A DNA stretch of 64,000 nt, from assembly GCA_009733575.1 (NCBI GenBank), contig ML769405.1, positions 246,919 through 310,918 on the forward strand, read 5' to 3'. The notes beneath the pieces were generated by a model. The model was not told the origin of the DNA. It worked only from the letters and a program-made list of their open reading frames with translations, and did no database searches. Source of the stretch: Gymnopus androsaceus JB14. Taxonomy: Eukaryota; Basidiomycota; Agaricomycetes; Agaricales; Omphalotaceae. The position numbers and the translations under genes were made by a program. Of the stretch, positions 57,249 to 64,000 are shown piece after piece (position 1 is the first letter of the stretch; each line of letters starts with the position of its first letter).

Positions 57249-59091
57249 GTGTATTTCAGGGTACTTGACTGGACAAGGTCTGCCAATAGTAGTTTCCAAG
57301 CGTTATCTGTCCCGCCTCAACTCACACTGGCCAAAACTGCCGAATTCATCAACTGCACCGTCCCTTCCTCGAATTCACCAGGATTCTCCTTTCCGAAAAG
57401 CTTCACAGTCTTAGTCCAGGCCCAACCTTGCCCAACCTTGTCCTTTTCCTTAACCACCCAACTTACCCTTCTGCCCCTTCCAGCACTCAAAACCCACCGA
57501 CCGCCATCCAACCAAATTCCCTTCGACCCAATGTCCGAAGCCAAGACCTGTCTGCATGCATGGGCAACTCCATTCTCATCGAGAGACGCCTCGCCAATTT
57601 TTCCCCCGAAATCATACAATTTGTGTGATAAAGCCATTGTCGCAGGTCTCGCGGACTCGATGAACAATCTTAGACGGTGGCAGTCCTTACTTTGGAATAG
57701 TTCTGTGACCAAATGTCGATTCCGGACGAGTCTCCGCATGCTGCCAGCCGAGACGCTCATTTTGGTTATTTATTTTCGCAGATGGTGCAAAGTCTCGGGT
57801 TCTTGCGTTCAAGAGAATTGGTTGCATGGTCTACGAGCTTAGCTCGAACTGGCAGGTGTCACCCCGGCCAGCCGATTCGACGCCTGATTCGTTTTGCCGC
57901 CTGCCGGTGCAAGCAACCGCTGGAAGTCCTATTCGCGAAACGCCCTTGGCGGTACCCCTGATTACTCGGCTACCACCATGCTGCGCGTTTATGTCCAGCT
58001 CAAGCTTCCTCTATCTCCTTTTCCACTCGCGAATCTGGCCAGTCTGCCGTCTATGGCTTTCTGGGGCTGTCGCGGCCGCCAGGTGAACTGAACACTTCCC
58101 CTCAAAGAGCCAACAGATGTCTTGGAGCCCAAGGATACCATGGCGATCCCCCTCTACCAAGTATATCTGTCACCACAACATCCCGATGCTCCCCCGAAAG
58201 CGGTCGTCTGTTCAAATCGCCTTGGACAGAAGCCACCGAAGGAGGCTTGGAGCTTTCTGTGGCCGGCACTGCGACAAAACCATTCGCCACGAAGCCCTGT
58301 TGCCTTCCCTTGTCATTTGAGCGCCATGGGCTGCCAATGCCTTGGTACCTCCCACTTTCTTATAGTTGTGTGATATCTTGTGCCAGGGATCACCCCAACA
58401 TATGTCAAACCTAATTTCCGTTGCATTCGGGCTACCGGATCTGGAATCCGCAGGTCTCAACACGTCACGGCAATAGTTTTCGCTATCGGTGGTGGCAGTC
58501 GAAACTTTTGCTAGCCGGCGGTTACGTCCAGAAGTAGTACGCTGGTGTCGGTGGTGGGAGAAAAATCTCTGTTGCTTGCCTACTTTACTCGGCACCCGAA
58601 TTCGAAGACAGTTTTACCCACCCATATTGCTCAAAGCGGTTACGATTCCTCCAGAGATGTCCAAGACCAAACGCGCGAGCACTAGATGAGTTACCAGAAA
58701 GCAAACGCGATTCGCTATTCCCTATCGATGCCTTGTATTAAGTGAATTGCTTTCGAGACTCCGAATTGTGACGTGCTTACTGTTACCGCATCTATCCAAT
58801 CCATTCAAAATTTCTTGAAGAATATTCAGAGCCAGAGCTCTGTTTTGGGTTCTCCTCGCCCGGCGCCCCCACCGTTCGTCCCCTCGATTGAGCTCTGGCT
58901 CTGTTTGGTCGTTCGGGCTCGCCCGGCGACCACTGGCGGGAGCGCGGGGCTAAAGCCCAGCCGAACCCCTCGCAAGTAGTATTACATTTGGAATTATTAT
59001 ATTTATTACTACTTATCCCGAACTAGCCATAGTCTGGCTTATTCCGAGATAAGTTGCCAGAGGCGGCTTATCAGAGGATAAGCCAGCCAGG
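57249..59091 (+). mobile_element. DIRS-like element, degenerate copy 1 (YR half and right end)
   Basis: From about 57300 the DNA aligns with 62145-63860 base for base apart from many one- to three-base insertions, so that no long frame survives. It preserves short strings such as CCTCGCCAATTTTTCCCCCG and CTCGGGTTCTTGC. The right-hand terminal region (58796-59091) contains the perfect inverted pair CAGAGCCAGAGCTC/GAGCTCTGGCTCTG and ends with AGCCAGGCGGTGTGAGTCAG. Confidence 0.6.
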
Positions 59092-59375
59092 CGGTGTGAG
59101 TCAGCGAGCGCCAGATTGGCGCCTATTAGCTTGTTGCTTTCGACTCTCACCGCCGTCGAACTCGTAGCTTTTATCATTTACCCACCCACCCACACCTCTG
59201 AATTTTACCAGCTGTACGCTACAGCGTTTAGTCTCCGCGTGTGTCCTTTATTATTTGCCCACCCGCGCGGGCTAAGGCCCCAGCCAGAAACCCCTTCGCA
59301 AGTAGTATTACATTTGAATTGATCATATTTATTAGCTACTTATCCCGAACTAGCCATAGTCTGGCTTATCCGAGA
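59092..59375 (+). repeat. fragments of DIRS-like termini (left end followed by partial right end)
   Basis: 59092-59190 is the element's left-end sequence (CGAGCGCCAGATTGGCGCC onward), directly joined to the right end of copy 1. 59250-59372 is a truncated right end (from GCGGGCTAAGGCCCCAGCC to GGCTTATCCGAG). Together they give a right-left-right arrangement, as expected from nested or tandem insertions. Confidence 0.55.
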
Positions 59376-59633
59376 AAATACATCAAAGTGTCACGTGATA
59401 CGTCGCGGTTCCTCGTATGTGTCGTTCGATGGATGGCCGTTCCGTGCGCGTGGTAATTCAATGGCCAGCCTCAGGCAATGGTTCAGGTGTCATGGTGTCC
59501 TGGGGTGTGCATTGTCTGGCTGATCGGATCAGCCCATTATATGAGGTGCGTTTATGAGGTATGCCATATATCAGGCGTATGCGTGTGCTAGCTGAGGTCC
59601 GCCATGAGTGCACCTGTGCGAGTATGATGCTCT
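59376..59633 (+). pseudogene. tandem-family copy iv, 5' part, cut by DIRS-like insertion
   Basis: Matches 54613-54840 of copy iii: ACATCAAAGTGTCACGTGAT, then TGTCGTTCGATGGATGGCC, ending GCGAGTATGATGCTCTAG where the element begins. It retains the promoter and first-exon region only. Confidence 0.6.
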
Positions 59634-59766
59634 AGCCAGGCGGTGTGAGTCAGCGAGCGCCAGATTGGCGCCTATTAGCTTGTTGCTTTCGACTCTCACC
59701 GCCGTCGAACTCGTAGCTTTTATCATTTACTCTTCACGTATTCCCATCCTCTCGATCCAACTAAAT

Positions 59767-61210
59767 ATGGCTATCATCCGCAGTGGTCCTCTTCCCAACG
59801 ACCCTTCCGTAGAATCGGCCACTCGCGTCAGAAAAACGCACAAAGATCCTCAGACTATTGCCAGACTCACAAAAAATTTCCTATCGTCTCTAAGCTCAGA
59901 ATGAACTTTGAGAAGCAAAGTCATAACGCCAACCGTCGCGAACGCGTTCTTAATGGCGAAGACGCTGTTTCAGACGCATCATCATACACATATCTATTCC
60001 CGAAGCAGAATACGAAAAGATGCTGAGGGACCAAACTTATTTGGAGAGTTAAATCCTGGCTTTCAGCTCACACTCTTAGTTGGCTAGCCGACAAGCAAAA
60101 ATCGTCCAGATCGAGACCTAGGGAAGGAGATGACGCGTCTCCCGAAACTCCCGCTATCCAGCCCTCGAAGCATTTCAGGACCAACGATGAACTCAATGAG
60201 GTCGATCCAACCGCACCTCTAAACGTCTCCTTCGACCAAGCCTTCCTTGACCTTGGCCTCTACGGTTACCACATCCCTCTCGCCTTGTTCACCAACAAGA
60301 ACGTTGAATTATAAATCCATTTCATCCATCGCACAAAAATCTCACATATCGAAGGAAAACCGCAGATTCTAGATCTTGCCGACGTTATTAAGAAGGTTAA
60401 GGATAGTCGCGACGGAGGACCTACGCAGGACTTGGATTTGGAGCATTTCGAGTGGCTAGAGGCCACAGCGAGCTTATATGTCTACCAATCGTCACCATAT
60501 GCGGAAGGCGACGAGGCCAACGAACCGCAGTTCTACAAGAAGCATTTTGGCTTCTTCGAGAACCAACCTGACTCAGTCAAGTTGCACGTTTTGTGGAAGG
60601 ATATCGAGCTCGAGCTTCGACAGAAGCATCAGAACAAAAAACTGCATTTGACTTGTTCGACTACAGAACCGAGTGGGGTCGTGTTAAATCACGTCTCGAC
60701 GCCCTCGAAGCCTCCTCAACCAACAGCTCTGTTCAACCTTCATCTTCCACTCATCGCTCCCGCTTCTCGAACCCAAAGGGACCAAAACCTATGCACGATG
60801 CTCCTCCTACCACGTCTTCGAATTTCTTTCCGATTGGCAACAAGGATAAGCCTCCCGCGATCCTTGTTGCATCATCTGTGGAGGCGTCGGCCATACTTTC
60901 TTCGCGCACAAGTGGGCTGTCTGGCATGGAAGGACCTCCTACACCCTACCAGCAAGATGCGCATCTGCACACATCTTCTCCTCCTGCACCAAGAAGTGCT
61001 CTAGTGCCAGCCACATCTGCACTTTCTGTGGTGGACCGCACCCTGCACTTAGATGGGACCCCAGCTGTCGCGTCGCACGTCTCGCAGGTCACTAATCCAT
61101 TCGCGTTCAATTTTTTTCACTCCCGCTCCTGCTTGGCACAATTTCTCATTGACGAAGACGCATCGCTTTCCCATTGCCAACACTCCTCCAGAATTTCTAG
61201 AACTTTTTGA
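59767..61210 (+). pseudogene. gag-like region of the DIRS-like element
   Basis: Begins MAIIRSGPLPNDPSVESA and stops after 45 codons. Later readings (WLEATASLYVYQSSPYAEGDE, then PQFYKKHFGFFENQPDSVKL) are coherent. Near 60860-61080 a Cys/His-rich segment reads CIICGGVGHTFFAHK, then CTFCGGPHPALRWD, like nucleic-acid-binding knuckles at the end of a gag protein. At least three frame breaks. Confidence 0.5.
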
Positions 61211-61921
61211 CCGCATCATAACACCATACAACGCATCCGCTTTCGCCATCGAACTGACCAGGTGCAATCCAAAAATGGTTGTGACTCCTTGGGCAATTCC
61301 ATTCCCTGTATCAACTCTTGTATCTTCAAAGAGGACTTCCCAACTTCGTTCGACTCAGCCATGTATACGGCTAATTTGGTAAGTCTACTTCAATTCCAAT
61401 CTATTCGCACCTATTCGCCAAGGATTTACTATTCGCTGGGTTATCTACCCTATGATTCGCTGTTATTCGCTGTTATTCGCTGGGATCCCCCCCAATTTCC
61501 ATTCGCTAATTCATTCGCTATTCAAATTTATTTTTCTTACCCAATCGCGCAGGTTGTTTCCACACCTCCAGGTACCAAAGTTTGTACCATGGCCATTTCA
61601 AAATTCCATTGCACCATTCCTCTACGTCCCCAGGACAAACCATACATGGTCGTATGTGATCCTGATGGTGAGTTTTGGGTGGAGCATTGTTACACATTCG
61701 GTGCTGCTTCTGCCAGCTTCAATTCTGGTATGGTTTCAGGTGCAGGTCGCGACATATGGCGGTCGCTTGGTATAGCACCCATTGCCAAGATAGAAGATGA
61801 TCTTGCCGTGTTTGTCTCACTCAATGCCTTGGGATCTTATGACTACTCCAACCGCGATGATTTATTCGCTCTCATCTCTGAGCTAGGATTCCCTTGGCAC
61901 CCGGAAAAGGGCGAACGATGA
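61190..61921 (+). pseudogene. reverse-transcriptase-like region of the DIRS-like element
   Basis: The reading FKEDFPTSFDSAMYTANL joins across a possible intron (61379-61552, in frame) to VVSTPPGTKVCTMAISKFH, then CYTFGAASASFNSGMVSG, then APIAKIEDDLAVF, ending in a stop at 61921. The order (motif A, then an F-G-x-x-S-A turn, then x-D-D) is that of a reverse transcriptase palm. The expected Asp of motif A is replaced by Ala (MAISKF), while the DD of motif C is kept. The fingers region upstream seems shortened and out of frame, so the enzyme is probably dead. Confidence 0.5.
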
Positions 61922-62347
61922 TTTGTCTTTATTTCACTTTCATTGGTTTCTTATGGGACCTCGAACACAAACGCGTCTGTCTTCCCTCTCCAATTTCAGC
62001 TCCCAGATGAGCTCAATCATACTCTATTTTATTATGTCGAATAACTCACCAGCCCCTGTGGCTGACAGTTCAGTCACGAGCACCAATGTTCCACGCCGTT
62101 GGTCCCTCGAAATTTCCGCTCCTCCCTACGAAACCGTTATCTGTCCCGCTCAACTCACACTGCCAAAACTGCCGAATTCATCAACTCACCGTCCCTTCCT
62201 CGAATTCACCAATTCTCCTTCCGAAAATGCTTCCAATCTAGTCCAGGCCAACCCTTGCCCAACCCTATTCCTTTTCCTTAACCACCCAATTACCTTCCTG
62301 CCCTTCCAGCACCTCAAAAACCCACCGCCAACGACACCATCCAACCA

Positions 62348-63532
62348 AATTCCCTTCGACCCAATGTCCGAGCCAAAGACTGTCTGCATGCATGGGCAAC
62401 TCCATTCTCCATCGAGAGACGCCTCGCCAATTTTTCCCCCGAAATCATACAATTTGGTGATAAAGCCACTTTCGCAGGTCTCGCAGACTCGATGAAACAA
62501 TCTTACGACGGTGCAGGTCCATTACTTTGGAATCAGTTCTGTGACCAAATGTCGATTCCGGAGAGTCTCCGCATGCCTGCCAGCGAGACTCTCATTATTG
62601 GTTTTATTGATTTTCGCATGGGCAAAGTCTCGGGTTCTTGCATTAAGAATTGGTTATCAGGTCTACGAGCTTAGCTCGAACTGGCAGGTGCACCCCGGCC
62701 AGCCGATTCACGCCTGATTCGTTTTGCGCCTGCCGGTGCAAGAACCGCTGGAGCTATTCGGAAACGCCCTTGGCGTAACCCTATTACTCTTGCACACATG
62801 CTTGCGCTTTATGTCGCACTCAACTTCTCTATTCCTTTCCACTGCGCAATCTGGGCAGTTGCCTCTATGGCTTTCTGGGGCTGTCGCCGCCTAGGTGAAC
62901 TAACTATCCCCTCAAAGAACAAATTTGACCCAAGATACCATGCATCCCCCTCTACCAATATATCTTTCACCACAAATCCCGATCGCTCCCGCAAAGCTGT
63001 CTCTTTCAAAATCCCTTGGACCAAAACCACGAAGGAGCTTGGAGCTTCTGTGGCCGGCACTGCACAAAACCATTCGCTACAAGCCCTATGCCCTTCCCTT
63101 GTCATTGAGCGCCATGTGGCTGCCAATGCCTTGGTACCTCCCGACTTCTCTTTATTTGTATATCTTGATGACCAGGGTATACCCCAACATATGGTCAAAC
63201 CTAATTTCCTTGCATTCGGTGACCGGATCTGGAAGTCCGCAGGTCTCAAACACGTCCACGGCAATAGTTTTCGCATCGGTGGTGCAGTCGAACTTTTGCT
63301 AGCCGGCGTTACTCCAGAAGTAGTAGCTGCTGTCGGTGGTTGGAATTCTGTTGCTTTCCTACTTTACTGGCACCAATTCGAAGATATTTTACCCACCCAT
63401 ATTCTCAAAGCTTACGATTCCTCCCAGATATCCAAACTCAAACGCACACTAGATGATTACCAGAAAGCAAACGGCATTCCTAATTCCCTTATCGATGCCT
63501 GTATTAATGGAATTGACTTTACCGAAGACTAA
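62348..63532 (+). CDS. tyrosine recombinase of the DIRS-like element, one internal stop
   Basis: From about 62384 the reading LHAWATPFSIERRLANFSPE, then LADSMKQSYDGAGPLLWNQF, runs to GLRA followed by TAG at 62672-62674 (a Trp codon is expected). It then continues in the same frame to the stop at 63530-63532. The C-terminal catalytic part shows AFGDRIWKSAGLKHVHGNSF, with H-x-x-x-F-R (box II His and Arg), GGW, and a downstream YWHQ Tyr. The AVASMAFWGCRRLGEL segment supplies the box I Arg. Such enzymes cut and join DNA through a phosphotyrosine. With the stop suppressed or corrected the protein would be complete. Confidence 0.65.
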
Positions 63533-63554
63533 TTACTCTTACTTTACCTGCATA

Positions 63555-63860
63555 TCCAATCCATTCAAAATTTCTTGAAGAATATTCAGAGCCGAGCTCT
63601 GTTTGGGTTCTCCTCGCCCGCGCCCACCGTTCTCCCCTCGATTGAGCTCTGGCTCTGTTTGGGTCGTTCGGGCTCGCCCGGCGACCACGGGCGGGAGCGC
63701 GGGCTAAAGCCCAGCCAAACCCCTTCGCAAGTAGTATTACATTTGAATTATTATATTTATTACTACTTATCCCGAACTAGCCATAGTCTGGCTTATTCCG
63801 AGATAAGTTGCCAGAGGCGGCTTATCAGAGGATAAGCCAGCCAGGCGGTGTGAGTCAGCC
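63555..63860 (+). repeat. right-end repeat of the DIRS-like element (also at 58796-59091)
   Basis: Begins TCCAATCCATTCAAAATTTC. Contains GAGCTCTGGCTCTG and the palindrome GGCTTATCAGAGGATAAGCC just before the terminal AGCCAGGCGGTGTGAGTCAG. The two copies differ almost only by short indels. Confidence 0.65.
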
Positions 63861-64000
63861 CAACAAAATCAGTTACTAGCTTTGTCATGACTGCACGCGA
63901 TTTGCGCTCAAGGTCATTTGCTATCTTCCAGCTATACCAATTCCTACATCGGCTGGCTGCCAGCATGACCCAACTTTTTGCACCAGATCTAAAGGGATGA
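63861..64000 (+). pseudogene. tandem-family copy iv, 3' part (runs off the window)
   Basis: Reads ARDLRSRSFAIFQLYQFL, then HRLAASMTQLFAPDL, homologous to DLRARAIAIFQSFQFLRRL at 55869 in copy iii. It resumes about 1 kb further into the gene than where the left part stops. So the insertion was accompanied or followed by a deletion. Confidence 0.55.

Larger units (their letters stand above)
59634..63860 (+). mobile_element. DIRS-like retroelement copy 2, 4.2 kb, inserted in tandem-family copy iv
   Basis: The element starts AGCCAGGCGGTGTGAGTCAG and ends with the same 20 bp. Sequence of the same gene family lies on both sides (59376-59633 and 63861-64000). Inside, in order, are a gag-like region, a reverse-transcriptase-like region and a tyrosine recombinase. 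This combination, with split repeats rather than long terminal repeats and no integrase or aspartic protease, fits DIRS/Ngaro-type elements. Coding parts have stops and phase breaks, so it is not autonomous as written. Confidence 0.65.

Noticed and set aside
1..64000. CRISPR arrays, rRNA genes, bacterial-type operons
   Set aside because: Nothing of the kind was seen. The window is eukaryotic nuclear DNA.

Overview
The window is nuclear DNA from a mushroom-forming basidiomycete (Agaricomycetes). The evidence is dense 45-65 bp GT-AG introns, a KDZ transposon carrying TET/JBP and HMG genes, TPR genes of the 'LTPDGH' type, a DIRS-like tyrosine-recombinase element, and single-copy fungal housekeeping genes. 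All coordinates come from reading by eye. Exon joins are inferred from GT-AG sites, reading phase and remembered family patterns. No search was run.

Layout. 1-9.0 kb: a KDZ-type DNA transposon, cut by the left window edge, with a KDZ transposase, a small charged protein, a TET/JBP-like dioxygenase with its Fe(II)/2-oxoglutarate ligands intact, a Pro-rich protein of unknown function, and a divergent HMG-box protein. 9.3-19.9 kb: a repeat island bounded by two direct copies of a 0.2 kb element with tRNA-like A and B boxes. It holds palindrome-rich DNA, small terminal-inverted-repeat elements, a broken gene, and a multi-exon gene of about 1,600 codons. That gene has a seven-unit WD40 array inserted inside a TPR array, plus an unrecognised C-terminal region. 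21.2-30.5 kb: a housekeeping block with a forkhead factor, Med18, BCD1 (HIT zinc finger), Dre2/anamorsin and Far11/STRIP. 30.5-42.6 kb: accessory DNA with three copies of a 1.1 kb repeat, an F-box-like gene, a broken gene, a PHD-finger gene and a 185 bp TA-flanked MITE. 42.7-51.8 kb: a cyclin-domain gene, ubiquitin-activating enzyme E1 (UBA1) and a second cyclin-domain gene. 52.4-64 kb: a tandem family of an uncharacterised gene with one near-complete copy and several fragments. The family is invaded by DIRS-like retroelements, one of which lies inside the fourth copy.

Two points matter most for a reader. First, the TPR-WD40-TPR gene looks like a rapidly evolving recognition protein of the kind fungi use in non-self sensing, but with a nested rather than sequential repeat arrangement. 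Second, genes that should be single-copy and mostly essential (UBA1, Med18, BCD1, both cyclins, and the PHD gene) each carry one or two single-base indels that break otherwise well-conserved frames. This points to residual indel errors in the assembly. It should be excluded before any of these genes is called a pseudogene, and before the insertion-rich DIRS copy at 57.2-59.1 kb is given a biological explanation.
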